64,000 nucleotides of DNA from CAIQQQ01 sp040399685 (GCA_040399685.1 JBBART010000026.1:1-64000); one strand, 5' to 3'; positions 43,773 through 54,000 are shown, counted from the first letter of the stretch. The notes: generated by a model not told the origin, from the letters alone. A program made the numbers and translations.

Positions 43773-44816
43773 ATGCACGATCAATCCCGTCAGACGCTAC
43801 GTGATGCCGACGCCCTGGTCAGCGCGGGGCTCGTCATGCCTGCCCAGCGCGACGCAATCGCCGCCGTGGAGGCGCGTTATGCCGTGGCCATCCCGCCGGC
43901 GTTGCAGGCGTTGATCGACGATCCCGCCGGGCCGATCGGGCTGCAATTCATCCCCGATGCAGCGGAATTGACGACAGCCCCGCATGAATTGGCCGACCCA
44001 ATCGGCGACGATGCGCTGTCCCCCATCAAGGGCATTGTGCATCGCTATGCTGACCGCGCGTTGCTGAAGCCGCTGCTGATCTGCCCCACCTATTGCCGTT
44101 TCTGTTTCCGCCGCGAGCATGTGGGCCCGGATGGCGGCCTGCTGACCGAGGCCGAACTGGCGGCAGCCTTCGCCTGGCTGCGGGCGCATGAGGCCATCAC
44201 CGAGGTCATCCTCACCGGCGGTGACCCGCTGATGCTGTCGCCGCGCCGGCTGGACGCCATCGTGGCCGAGCTTTCCACCATCGCGCATGTGGCGATCATC
44301 CGCATCCACACCCGCGTGCCGGTGGCCGAGCCCAGCCGGGTGACGGCGGAGCTGGCGGCCGCCCTGCGCACCGACAAAGCCATGTTCGTGGTTCTGCACA
44401 CAAACCATGCAACCGAAATCACGCCAGATGCCCGCACGGCGTTGCGCAGAATTCAGGCAGAAGCCATTCCCGTCCTCGGCCAATCCGTGCTGCTGCGCGG
44501 CGTCAATGACAGCGAGGCCGCTTTGGAGGCGTTGTTCCGCGCCATGCTCGCCGCCCGCGTGAAGCCGTATTATTTGCACCAGCTGGACGCCGCCCCCGGA
44601 ACATCCCGCTTTCACGTGCCCATCGCCGAAGGGCAAGCCTTGCTGCGCGGCCTGCGCGGCCGGGTCACGGGCCTCGCATGGCCTACCTATGTGCTTGATA
44701 TCCCCGGCGGTGCGGGCAAAGTACCTCTCAATCCCGGCTATCTGGACCCGGACGGCACTGTGCGCGACCCAGGCGGGCGCAGCCATCACCTTGCCGTTTC
44801 GGGTCTGGCGGTCTAG
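43773..44816 (+). CDS. epmB: EF-P beta-lysylation protein EpmB (lysine 2,3-aminomutase)
   Basis: 347 aa radical SAM enzyme. [4Fe-4S] motif Cys104-x3-Cys108-x2-Cys111 (CPTYCRFC), LTGGDPLML, and the PLP/lysine region PYYLHQLDAAPGTSRFHVP. It converts L-lysine to (R)-beta-lysine for EpmA. It is 35 bp upstream of efp. Confidence 0.95.
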   Translation: MHDQSRQTLRDADALVSAGLVMPAQRDAIAAVEARYAVAIPPALQALIDDPAGPIGLQFIPDAAELTTAPHELADPIGDDALSPIKGIVHRYADRALLKPLLICPTYCRFCFRREHVGPDGGLLTEAELAAAFAWLRAHEAITEVILTGGDPLMLSPRRLDAIVAELSTIAHVAIIRIHTRVPVAEPSRVTAELAAALRTDKAMFVVLHTNHATEITPDARTALRRIQAEAIPVLGQSVLLRGVNDSEAALEALFRAMLAARVKPYYLHQLDAAPGTSRFHVPIAEGQALLRGLRGRVTGLAWPTYVLDIPGGAGKVPLNPGYLDPDGTVRDPGGRSHHLAVSGLAV

Positions 44817-44851
44817 ACACCCTGTTTCCCGCAAGACCGAGAGAATTCCCG

Positions 44852-45418
44852 ATGAAGCAGCAGGCGAACCTCATCCGTGCCGGCCAGGTGCTAGAGCACG
44901 ATGGCAACCGTTGGACTGTGCTGAAGCAGCAGATCATCACGCCCGGCAAGGGCGGCGCCTTCATCCAGGTGGAGATGCGCAACCTCAAGACCGGCAACAA
45001 GACCAACGAACGCTGGCGCACCGCCGACACCGTCGAGCGGCTGCAGACGGAGCAGAAGGTCTATACGTATTCCTACACCGACGGCGACAACCTGGTGCTG
45101 ATGGACCCCGAGTCCTTCGAGCAGGTGATGATCCCCGCCGACATCCTCGGCGAAAAGGTTGCCTTCCTGCAGGACAACATGGAGGTCGAGGTCGATCTGG
45201 TCGAGAGCGACCCGGTTGCCATCAACCTGCCGGTCTCGGTTGTCCTGAAGATCGTCGAAGCCGATCCCGTCACCAAGGGGCAGACCGCAACCAGCTCGTA
45301 CAAGCCCGCCAAGCTTGAGAACGGCCTGAAATGCATGGTGCCACCCTTCATTGAATCCGGTGAGCGGATTGTGGTGAGGACCGACGACATTACGTATATG
45401 GAGCGGTTCAAGGGCTAA
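44852..45418 (+). CDS. efp: Elongation factor P
   Basis: 188 aa three-domain EF-P. The loop ITPGKGGAF places Lys33 at the beta-lysylation position of the E. coli type, agreeing with epmA/epmB next door. It relieves ribosome stalling at polyproline stretches; proline-rich proteins such as that at 46381 would benefit. Followed 4 bp later by suhB. Confidence 0.98.
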   Translation: MKQQANLIRAGQVLEHDGNRWTVLKQQIITPGKGGAFIQVEMRNLKTGNKTNERWRTADTVERLQTEQKVYTYSYTDGDNLVLMDPESFEQVMIPADILGEKVAFLQDNMEVEVDLVESDPVAINLPVSVVLKIVEADPVTKGQTATSSYKPAKLENGLKCMVPPFIESGERIVVRTDDITYMERFKG

Positions 45419-45422
45419 GAGC

Positions 45423-46274
45423 ATGGCCCTTCGTCTCTCCCCCCACATGACGATCATGCAGAACGCCTGCCAGCGCGCCGCCAAGCGCCTGCTGCGGGAT
45501 TTTGCCGAGGTCGAGCAGCTTCAGGTCAGCGTGAAAGGTCCGGGCGACTTCGTCTCCCAGGCCGACCTGCGGGCCGAGCAAATGATCCGCGAAGACCTGA
45601 ACAAGGCGCGCCCCGGTTACGCCTTCCTGATGGAAGAATCCGGCTCGGAAGGCCCCGACAACTGGGCCTGGCGCTGGGTGATCGACCCGCTCGACGGCAC
45701 CACCAACTTCCTGCACGGCATTCCGCATTGGGCCATCAGCATCGGGCTCGAGCGCCGGTTGCAGGACGGCACCACGGAAGTGGCGGCCGGCCTCGTCTAC
45801 AACCCGGCAGCCGCCGAGATGTTCTGGGCCGAAAAGGGCATCGGCGCGTTCCTCAACGAGCGTCGCCTGCGCGTGTCGGCCCGGCGCAACCTGCAGGAGG
45901 CGCTGTTCGCCACCGGCATTCCGTTCGCCGCTGTCGAGCCCGCCAACCGCCTCGCCTTCGCCCGCACGCTGGGCACGCTGATGCCGCAGGTTGCCGGAAT
46001 CCGCCGCTTTGGCGCCGCAGCGCTCGATCTCGCCTGGGTGGCCACCGGCCGCTATGACGGGTTCTGGGAACTGGGCCTGAAGCCGTGGGATTACAGCTCG
46101 GGCCTGCTGATCGTGCGGGAAGCCGGTGGCTATGCCACCGATCCTTATGGCAACGACCCGCGCGACAACGGCAACGTGGTGGCTGCCAACCCGATCATGC
46201 ATCCGCTGCTCTGTGCGGCTGTGAAGGACGGACTGGCCGCCAGCGGCAGGTCTGCCCCACACGCTCCGGCGTGA
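45423..46274 (+). CDS. suhB: Inositol monophosphatase family protein SuhB
   Basis: 283 aa. Metal motifs EESG, WVIDPLDGTTNFLHGIPHWAISI and GAAALDLAWVATGRYDGFWE are all intact. Mg2+-dependent phosphatase; SuhB also acts in rRNA transcription antitermination in enterobacteria. Same strand as efp, with an intrinsic terminator after its stop. Confidence 0.95.
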   Translation: MALRLSPHMTIMQNACQRAAKRLLRDFAEVEQLQVSVKGPGDFVSQADLRAEQMIREDLNKARPGYAFLMEESGSEGPDNWAWRWVIDPLDGTTNFLHGIPHWAISIGLERRLQDGTTEVAAGLVYNPAAAEMFWAEKGIGAFLNERRLRVSARRNLQEALFATGIPFAAVEPANRLAFARTLGTLMPQVAGIRRFGAAALDLAWVATGRYDGFWELGLKPWDYSSGLLIVREAGGYATDPYGNDPRDNGNVVAANPIMHPLLCAAVKDGLAASGRSAPHAPA

Positions 46275-46301
46275 CACGGCGTCGCTGAAACCAAATGGGG
46301 G

Positions 46302-46331
46302 GCGGCACCGTGGTGGTACGGTGCCGCTTTT
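46302..46331 (+). terminator. Intrinsic terminator after suhB
   Basis: Ten-base perfect GC-rich arms (46302-46311 and 46318-46327), 6-base loop, then four T. It ends the epmB-efp-suhB transcript and separates it from the OmpA-like gene. Confidence 0.85.
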
Positions 46332-46380
46332 CCTGTCCCCGTTCATTGAGCCGCACAGCGGTTCAAGCTAGGGTCTGAAC

Positions 46381-47187
46381 ATGCGAACGCCCCTGATTGT
46401 ACTCGCCATCCTCCTGACAAGCGCCGCCGCCTCAGCACAGGTGGTCGTCGACCCGCGGGCGCTTGAGCCGTTGCAGCCGCCCGGGACCACGGCGCCGAAA
46501 CAGGCGCCCGCCAAGCCGGCAGCCCCGGTGGCCAAGCCAGCCCCCGCCCGCCAGCAGCCCCCGGCGGCACAGCCCACCACACCGCCGACTGCAAGCGGCA
46601 CCATGAACAGCTTGCCAAGCGGCACCACCGTCCGCCCCGTGCCCGGCACCGCCGGACGGCCCGTCGTTCCCGCCAACGCGCCGCCCACCCCACAAATTCC
46701 GCCAGCGATCACGGTGCCAGCCCGCCCCGCGCCGCCTGCAACGCCACCCATGGTCACCGCCGACTCGCCCACCACCTCCAATCCGCTCACCGGCGGCCTG
46801 CGCGTGGTGTTCGGCACCGGCCGGGCCGACCTGAACCCTGCGGCCGAGACCGCCATCCGTAGCCTCGCACGCGCAACAGGGCCGGTATCGCCAGAAGCCA
46901 GCAGCTTCACCGTCACCTCGTTCGCCGCCGGCACGGCGGAAGACCCGTCCTCTGCCCGCCGGCTGTCGTTGTCGCGCGCACTGACGGTGCGCAGCGTGCT
47001 GATCAGCGCGGGCGTGGCCTCGGTGCGGATCTACGTCAAAGCCTTCGGTCCGGCCTCGCCCGGATTTGCCGATGGACCGGCTGACCGCACTGATATCATG
47101 ATCGCTCTGAATGCCGTGCCCGCACCGGCGCCCGCACCAAAACCACCAGCCCCGCAGGCCGCATCGCCCGCAGTCAAGCCCCGCTAA
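46381..47187 (+). CDS. Proline-rich exported OmpA-like protein
   Basis: 268 aa. Sec signal (LIVLAILLTSAAASAQ), a ~100-residue Pro/Ala linker, then an OmpA/MotB-like domain at about 140-245 (LRVVFGTGRADLNPAAETAIRSLA, then SSARRLSLSRALTVRSVLISAGV, ending PADRTDIMI), then another Pro-rich tail. It lacks TM helices beyond the signal, so it is probably free in the periplasm and may bind peptidoglycan. It sits 38 bp ahead of the MotA/MotB-like pair and likely works with it. Long polyproline stretches make it a plausible EF-P client. Confidence 0.75.
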   Translation: MRTPLIVLAILLTSAAASAQVVVDPRALEPLQPPGTTAPKQAPAKPAAPVAKPAPARQQPPAAQPTTPPTASGTMNSLPSGTTVRPVPGTAGRPVVPANAPPTPQIPPAITVPARPAPPATPPMVTADSPTTSNPLTGGLRVVFGTGRADLNPAAETAIRSLARATGPVSPEASSFTVTSFAAGTAEDPSSARRLSLSRALTVRSVLISAGVASVRIYVKAFGPASPGFADGPADRTDIMIALNAVPAPAPAPKPPAPQAASPAVKPR

Positions 47188-47225
47188 CCACGTCCGCAAC
47201 ACCCAGCACCCAGGCACATCCCCGC

Positions 47226-48386
47226 ATGACGCGACCCAATCGCTACCTCATCCGGATGCTGATATTCCTGGCTGCCGTGGTGGTGGTGGCGGGGCTGCTA
47301 TCGGGTGCGCTGGCCACCGCCTTTTCCGCCAACCCTCTCCTGAACGCCCTGATTTTGCTGGTGTTGCTGATCGGCGTGGCGTGGAACGTCCATCAGGTCA
47401 CGCGGCTGACGCCTGAGGTCAACTGGCTGGAAACCTTCCAGCGCGCCCGCACGCGCCTGGCCACCCTGCCGCCGCCGAAGCTGCTGGCGCCCATGGCAAG
47501 CATGCTCGCCATCCGCACCGCCAAGGGCCGGGACAGCTCTGCATCAGACCGCTTCACCCTCTCCGCCCCCGCCATGCGCAGCCTGCTCGACAGCATCGCC
47601 AGCCGGTTGGACGAATCGCGCGAACTGTCCCGCTACATGACAGGGCTGCTGATCTTCCTCGGCCTGCTCGGCACGTTCTGGGGCCTGCTGCTGACAGTCT
47701 CCTCGGTTGGTGACGTCATCAACGGCATGTCGGTCGGCTCCGGCGACATCAACGCGCTGTTCGACCAGTTGAAATCCGGCCTGTCCAAGCCGCTGAAGGG
47801 GATGGGCACGGCGTTCTCCTCCTCCATGCTCGGCCTGGCCGGCGCCCTGGTGCTGGGCTTCCTCGACCTCACCGCCGGTCAGGCGCAGAACCGTTTCTTC
47901 AACGAGCTGGAGGAATGGCTGGCCGGCATCACCCGCCTGTCCTCCGGCGTGCTCGGCTCTGAATCCGAAGGCTCGGTGCCAGCCTATGTGCAGGCGCTGC
48001 TGGAACAGACGGCCGAGAATATGGAAAACCTGCAATCCATCCTCAGCCGCGGCGAAGAAGGGCGGCGGGAATCGAACCACACCATGCTGGCCGTGGCCGA
48101 ACGCATCGCCACCTTGTCTGACAGCATGCGCGCCAACCAGCAGGTGATGCTGCGCATGGCCGAAGGCCAGCAAGCACTGGTGCCCACGCTGCAACGCCTC
48201 GCCGAGCCGCGCGATGCGGCAGGCGATGACGTGGCCCGGTCGCATCTGCGCAACATCGAACTTTATGCCCAGAAACTGCTGGGTGAGATGGAAAAGGGCC
48301 GCGCCCAGTCCACCTCGGAAATCCGCAACGAAATCAAGATCCTCACCCGCACGATCGCCGCCATTTCCGACGTGCAGCCGAGGTAG
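47226..48386 (+). CDS. MotA/TolQ/ExbB-type proton-channel protein
   Basis: 386 aa with four membrane helices: MLIFLAAVVVVAGLLSGAL, LLNALILLVLLIGVAW, MTGLLIFLGLLGTFWGLLLTV and MGTAFSSSMLGLAGALVLGFL. The last two match the channel-forming pair of MotA/ExbB. An unusual ~165-residue cytoplasmic tail is helical (LLEQTAENMENLQSILSRGEEG, MEKGRAQSTSEIRNEIKILTRTI). It precedes a MotB-like gene by 5 bp. No flagellar, TonB or Tol genes are near. It should drive proton-powered motion or force on its partner; the purpose is unknown. Confidence 0.85.
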   Translation: MTRPNRYLIRMLIFLAAVVVVAGLLSGALATAFSANPLLNALILLVLLIGVAWNVHQVTRLTPEVNWLETFQRARTRLATLPPPKLLAPMASMLAIRTAKGRDSSASDRFTLSAPAMRSLLDSIASRLDESRELSRYMTGLLIFLGLLGTFWGLLLTVSSVGDVINGMSVGSGDINALFDQLKSGLSKPLKGMGTAFSSSMLGLAGALVLGFLDLTAGQAQNRFFNELEEWLAGITRLSSGVLGSESEGSVPAYVQALLEQTAENMENLQSILSRGEEGRRESNHTMLAVAERIATLSDSMRANQQVMLRMAEGQQALVPTLQRLAEPRDAAGDDVARSHLRNIELYAQKLLGEMEKGRAQSTSEIRNEIKILTRTIAAISDVQPR

Positions 48387-48391
48387 AGCGC

Positions 48392-49858
48392 ATGGCCCTT
48401 CGCAGGCGCGGTTCGCAACAAGAGGGCCTGAACGCCTGGCCCGGCTATGTCGATGCCCTGGCCACCATGCTGATGGTCATCATCTTCGTGCTGCTGGTGT
48501 TCGTCCTCGCCCAGGCATTCCTGTCGGTGGCGCTGACCGGACGGGACCGCGCGCTGGACAAGCTCGGCCGGCAGATGGCCGAGATTTCCGACATGCTGTC
48601 CCTCGAACGCGGCCACAGCGCCGAACTGCAACTCAGCATCGCCAGCTTGAACCGCGATCTCACCGACGCCCGCACCAAATCTGACAATCTCGGCCAGTTG
48701 CTGACCAATGCCGGCATCGATCAGGCCCGCATCGCCGCCGAACGCGACACGCTGCGCACCGAGCGCGACCGCCTGTTCGCAAGGCTGGCGGACGCCGATC
48801 TGCAATCCCGCTCGGCCCAGGCCCGCAACGAGGCGCTGCAACTGCAATTGGCCGACATCGCCAAGCGCGGCGACACCGCCAGCCAGTCCTCGGCCACCAA
48901 CGCGACCCAGGCCGCCCAGAACCTCGCACAACTCACCGCCACCTCCGCCCAACTGGCCGACGCCAAGCGCCTGCTCGCCAGCACCCAGGCGCAGATCGAT
49001 GAAATGAAGCGCCAGGCCGAAGCCACCGACAAATTGGTGCAAGCCGACCGCGCCACCATCGCGGCCAAATTGTCGGACCTGGCAAAAATGTCCGAACAGC
49101 TCCGCGCCCTCACCGCCTTGCGCGACGAAATGGAGCGCCAGGCGCAGGACGCCACGGTGCGCGCCACCACCGAGGCCGAACGCAATCGCGCCGTCACTGC
49201 CCAGTTCGCCGAGGAGAAGCGCCTGGGCGATTCGGCCCGCGCCCAAATGGCACTGCTCAACCAGCAGATCGAGCAGTTGCGCCTGCAAATGGCCGGCGTC
49301 GCACGCGCCCTGGAAGCGTCCGAGGCTGCGGCCAAGGACAAGGACACCCAGATCGCCAATCTCGGCAGCCGCCTGAACGCAGCGCTTGCGGCCAAGGTGG
49401 AGGAATTGCAGCGCTATCGCAGCGATTTCTTCGGCCGCCTGCGCGAGGTTCTGGCCAACCGCCCCGGCATCACGGTGGTCGGCGACCGCTTCGTGTTCCA
49501 AAGCGAGGTCCTGTTCCCGGTGGGCAGCGCCGACCTGACCCTGGCCGGCCTGGACCAGATGCGCGAACTGGCCGGCACCCTCAAAACCATCGCCGCCCAG
49601 ATCCCACCCGATGTGAACTGGCTGCTCCGCGTTGATGGCCATGCCGACCGCCAACCCACCACCGGTCGCTTCGTCTCGAACTGGGAGCTGTCGTCCAACC
49701 GCGCCATCACGGTGGTCAAACTGCTGGCGGCCGAAGGCATTCCCGCCAACCGCCTTGCCGCCACCGGCTTCGGCGAGAACCAGCCGCTGGATTCAGCCGA
49801 CACGCCGGAAGCCTATGCCAAGAACCGGCGGATCGAGCTGCGGCTGACGGATCGGTAG
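48392..49858 (+). CDS. MotB-like protein with long coiled coil and OmpA-type peptidoglycan-binding domain
   Basis: 488 aa. One N-terminal helix (YVDALATMLMVIIFVLLVFVLAQAFL) carries Asp21 at the spot of MotB's proton-binding Asp. Residues about 50-340 are an almost uninterrupted coiled coil (RDLTDARTKSDNLGQLLTNAG, AEKRLGDSARAQMALLNQQIEQLRLQM), far longer than in MotB. An OmpA domain follows at about 355-485 (RFVFQSEVLFPVGSADLT, DGHADRQP, NWELSSNRAITVVKLL, NRRIELRLTDR). It would span the periplasm from the MotA-like channel to the cell wall. Confidence 0.88.
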   Translation: MALRRRGSQQEGLNAWPGYVDALATMLMVIIFVLLVFVLAQAFLSVALTGRDRALDKLGRQMAEISDMLSLERGHSAELQLSIASLNRDLTDARTKSDNLGQLLTNAGIDQARIAAERDTLRTERDRLFARLADADLQSRSAQARNEALQLQLADIAKRGDTASQSSATNATQAAQNLAQLTATSAQLADAKRLLASTQAQIDEMKRQAEATDKLVQADRATIAAKLSDLAKMSEQLRALTALRDEMERQAQDATVRATTEAERNRAVTAQFAEEKRLGDSARAQMALLNQQIEQLRLQMAGVARALEASEAAAKDKDTQIANLGSRLNAALAAKVEELQRYRSDFFGRLREVLANRPGITVVGDRFVFQSEVLFPVGSADLTLAGLDQMRELAGTLKTIAAQIPPDVNWLLRVDGHADRQPTTGRFVSNWELSSNRAITVVKLLAAEGIPANRLAATGFGENQPLDSADTPEAYAKNRRIELRLTDR

Positions 49859-50068
49859 GTTCGCGGCAGCTCCCGTAGACCAATCGGCGACATCAAGATC
49901 GTACCCGGGCTTGCGGTTTTTGCCGCAGCGCACAACGATGCTGGATAAGCGACGCGCTGACCCACAGGCGAGGGCTGCGGAACGATTTCTGTGGCGCTGC
50001 CGTTCCCCACCCAGCCTGTTTTATCCCCGCCCCGGCGCAACGCCCGAGCAAACAGCCAGGAAATGACG

Positions 50069-50884
50069 ATGCTTCTCCGTGTTGGCTACGACATCACATA
50101 TTTTTGCCCCCAGCCCACACCGATGATTTTGATGCTGAGCGTGCATTTCTCGCGCATATCGGACTTGATGGTTCCCGATACCCTGATTGTCAGCCCATCG
50201 GTGCCGGTCCGCGCCTATCGCGACATGTACGGCAATTGGTGCGCCCGCATCGTCGCCCCCGCCGGCCTCACCCGCCTGCGTGCCGAGGGCGTCATCAACG
50301 ACAACGGCCAGGCCGACCCCTCCGCGCCCTTCGCCCAACAAATTCCGGTGGAGAACCTGCCGGACGAAGCCATCACCTTCCTGCTCGGCAGCCGCTATTG
50401 CGAAACCGACCGCCTGCTGCCGCTGGCGTGGTCGCTGTTCGACACCGCCCCGCAAGGCTGGTGGCGCGTACAGGCGATCTGCGATTTCGTCCACAACCAC
50501 ATCACCTTCGGCTACCAGCACGCACGCCCCACCAAAACCGCGTGGGAAGCTTGGAACGAAGGCCAGGGCGTCTGCCGGGACTTCGCCCATCTGGCCGTCA
50601 CGCTGTGCCGCTGCATGAACATCCCAGCGCGCTATTGCACCGGCTACATCAGCGACATCAACATGCCGCCGCCGTATGGGGCGATGGATTTCGCGGCCTG
50701 GTTCGAGGTCTATCTCGAAGGCGGCTGGCACATGTTCGACGCCCGCAACAACAAGCCGATGTATGGCCGCGTGCTGATGGCCCGGGGCCGCGATGCCGCT
50801 GACGTTGCCATGATCACCAGCTTCGGCCCCAATGAACTGCGCAACTTCACGGTCGTCTGTGATGAGGTTCCCGCCGTCGCGTAG
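50069..50884 (+). CDS. Transglutaminase-like (papain-fold) protein
   Basis: 271 aa. An N-terminal beta domain (LLRVGYDITYFCPQPTPMI) precedes a transglutaminase core with Cys-His-Asp in GVCRDFAHLAVTLCRC, GWHMFDARNN. No signal peptide. Members are probably cysteine proteases or amidases. The ATG at 50069 is 7 bases from AGGA; an ATG at 50063 is too close to it. About 200 bp upstream hold no gene. Confidence 0.88.
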   Translation: MLLRVGYDITYFCPQPTPMILMLSVHFSRISDLMVPDTLIVSPSVPVRAYRDMYGNWCARIVAPAGLTRLRAEGVINDNGQADPSAPFAQQIPVENLPDEAITFLLGSRYCETDRLLPLAWSLFDTAPQGWWRVQAICDFVHNHITFGYQHARPTKTAWEAWNEGQGVCRDFAHLAVTLCRCMNIPARYCTGYISDINMPPPYGAMDFAAWFEVYLEGGWHMFDARNNKPMYGRVLMARGRDAADVAMITSFGPNELRNFTVVCDEVPAVA

Positions 50885-50920
50885 GGCGATCTCCTGAAGT
50901 TGACAGGCTGTGGAGGAAGG

Positions 50921-51042
50921 GTTCTTTTTTGAAAAAAAGAACCAAAAAACTTCATGAATTCAGGTGCGTGGCGCGGCATCTGCCGCACCATGCACCGAAA
51001 TGAATGGAAGTCTTTTTGCTTCTTTTTCTTCAGAAAAAGAAG
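50921..51042 (-). repeat. Three-hairpin intergenic repeat, copy C (inverted)
   Basis: Opposite orientation to copies A, B and D. The closing-type hairpin is at 50921-50942 and the opening-type at 51019-51042, with a centre able to pair (GGTGC at about 50963 with GCACC at about 50993). It fills the convergent gap between the transglutaminase and mfd. Confidence 0.9.
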
Positions 51043-51065
51043 ACCTTGCTGTGCCCGCAATAGGC

Positions 51066-54000
51066 TCACCCCGTCTTGGCCTCCTGCACCAACCGGTTCA
51101 AATTCCCCAGCACATCGCGCGCCATCTTCACCCGCTCACGCACGTTCATGTCGCGCACGATCGCCAGCTTATGGTCCGGCCGCAGCTTCACCAGCCCGCT
51201 TTTCTTGCCCAGCCACGTGATCAGCCCAGCCGGATTGCGGAACTTGCTGCCACGGAAGGTGATCACCATGCCTTTCGGCCCGGCATCCAGCTTCTCCACG
51301 CCCGACTCGCGGCACAGCCGCTTCAGCGCCACAACCTGCAACAGATTGTCGACCTCCTCCGGCAGAGGCCCGAACCGATCCACCAACTCCGCCGCCATCG
51401 CCTCGCTCTCGGCGTCGTTCTCCAACGCGCCGATGCGTCGATACAGGCCAAGCCGCACCGGCAGGTCCTTGACGTAGAGCTCCGGAATCAACACCGGCAG
51501 ACCCAGGCCAATATTCGGCGTCCAATCGCGGGACGCGGCTTTCCGGCGGCCCTTGTCGGCGCGCAGTTCGGCCACTGTGTCTTCCAGCATCTGCTGATAC
51601 AGCTCGATGCCCACCTCGCGGATATGCCCACTCTGCTCGTCGCCCAGCAGGTTGCCGGCGCCACGGATATCCAGATCGTGCGAAGCCAGGGTGAAGCCGG
51701 CGCCCAGATTGTCCAGCGTCTGCATCACCGTCAGCCGCTTTTCGGCCGCCACCGACAGCGCATTGGTCGGCGGCCACGTCAGATAGGCGTAGCCACGCTG
51801 CTTACCGCGCCCAACACGCCCCCGCAGCTGATACAGCTGCCCCAGCCCGAACATCTCGGCGCGGTAGATGATCATCGTGTTCACCGCCGGCATATCCAAA
51901 CCAGATTCCACGATGTTGGTGGACAGCAGCACATCGAACTTGCCATCGCCGAACTCGGTCATCACCCGTTCCAGCTCGGTCGGCGCCAGCCCGCCATGGG
52001 CCTGCACGGTCCGCGCCTCAGGCACGATCTCGGCCAGGCGCGTGGCCATGCGCGCCAGATCTTCCACGCGCGGCACCACGCAGAACACCTGCCCACCGCG
52101 GAACCGCTCACGCTGGATCGCCTCGCGGATCACCACCGCATCGAACGGCATGATGAACGTGCGCACCGCCAGACGATCCACCGGCGGCGTTGCGATGATA
52201 CTCATCTCGCGCACGCCCGTCAGCGCCAGTTGCAGCGTGCGCGGAATCGGCGTGGCCGTCAGCGTCAGCACATGCACGTCCGCCTTCAGCGACTTCAGCT
52301 TCTCTTTGTGCGAGACGCCGAAATGCTGTTCTTCATCCACGATCACCAGCCCGAGATTGTCGAACTTGATGCTGTTCGCCAGCAGCGCATGCGTGCCGAT
52401 GACGATGTTGATCTCGCCAGACGCCACCCCTGCCCGCACCACCGCCGCATCCTTGGCCGTGACCATGCGGCTCAACTGGCCAATCTTGATCGGCAAGCCC
52501 TCGAACCGCTTGGTGAACCCACGGAAATGCTGACGCGCCAACAACGTCGTCGGCACCACCACCGCCACCTGCGACCCGCCCATCGCCGCCACGAACGCAG
52601 CGCGCAACGCCACTTCGGTCTTGCCGAAGCCCACGTCGCCACAGATCAGCCGGTCCATCGGCCGACCGGAGGCCATGTCTTCCAGCACGTCGGCAATCGC
52701 CCGCGCCTGATCTTCTGTCTCCACGAACGGGAAGCGGGCGCAGAATTCGTCCCACTCGCCCTCCGCCGGCGCCATCACCTCGGATTCGCGCAAACGACGT
52801 TCAGCGGCGGTCCGGATCAGCTCGCCCGCCATATCGCGGACCCGCTGCTTCATCTTCGCCTTGCGGTTCTGCCAACTGGCGCCGCCCAGCTTGTCCAGCG
52901 CCACACCGGCGGTCTCGGAGCCGAACCGGCTCAGCATCTCGATGTTCTCGACCGGCAGGAACAGCTTCTGCTCGCCGTCATACAAAATCCGCAGACAGTC
53001 ATGCGGCGCGTTGTTGACGTCCAGCGTCATCAGCCCGTCATAGCGACCAATGCCGTGATCCTGATGCACCACCAGGTCGCCCTCGGCGATTTCGGTGGCC
53101 TCGGCAATGAACTGGTCGGCCCGCTTGCGCTTGCGCGGCGGCCGGGCGATCCGCTCGCCAAGCAAATCCTGCTCACTGACCAGCGCCATCTTGTCGGCCA
53201 CAAACCCACGCTCAAGCCCAAGCGTGATGAGCGCCACCGCCGAAAGCGGCGCGTCGCGCACCTCTTCCCAATTGTCGGCATTGACGGTGCTGAACTTATG
53301 CTCACCCAGCAAATGGCCGATCCGCTCGCGCGAGCCGCGCGTCCAGGCGGCCACCACCATGCGGCGGCCCTCGCGCTGCCAGCGTTCGGCCTGGGCACGG
53401 AACTGGTCGAACACGTTGATGCCGGGGCCAGCGCCGCGCTGGGCAAAGATCGGCGCGGGCCGGCCGCCGCCATCAATCCCCTCGCTGCCGTCCGGCTGCG
53501 CGAACGGGCTGAAGGCGAACGCGGTGGTGCGGGCCTGCATCGTCCGGTAATCGCGCTCGGTCAGATACAGCAGTTCCGGCGGCAAAGGCCGATACGGCAC
53601 CTCGCCATCACGCGGCACGGCTTTGCGGGCGGCGAAATGGTCGGCCACCATTTCCAGCCGCGCGGCCAGCACTTCCTCGCTCTGATGATCCAGGCTGATC
53701 GAGGCGCCTGGCAGATAATCGAGCAGCGTCTCCATCTGATCATGGAACAACGGCACCCAATGCTCCATGCCCGGATGACGCCGGCCGTCGGAGATGGAGT
53801 GGTAAATCGGATCCTCGGCCGCCTTGGCGCCGAACAATTCGCGCCAGGCGGTGCGGAACCGCGCCACGCTGTCCTTGTCGAGGAACACCTCCGAGACAGG
53901 GCGCAGGCGGAAATTCTGGATCGCAGCGCCGCTGCGCTGGGTGGTAGGGTCGAAGCTGCGCAGGCTCTCGATGGTGTCGCCGAACGTGTCGATCCGCACC

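Noticed and set aside
46381..49858. Zorya-type anti-phage system (ZorA/ZorB)
   Set aside because: The MotA/MotB-like pair superficially fits, but no ZorC, ZorD (helicase) or ZorE gene is adjacent, and the very long coiled coil in the MotB-like protein is not what I know of ZorB. Housekeeping genes flank it.
49859..50068. Terminator or small gene between the MotB-like gene and the transglutaminase
   Set aside because: A weak 5-bp stem around 49910-49926 is too small to claim, and no open frame has coding character.
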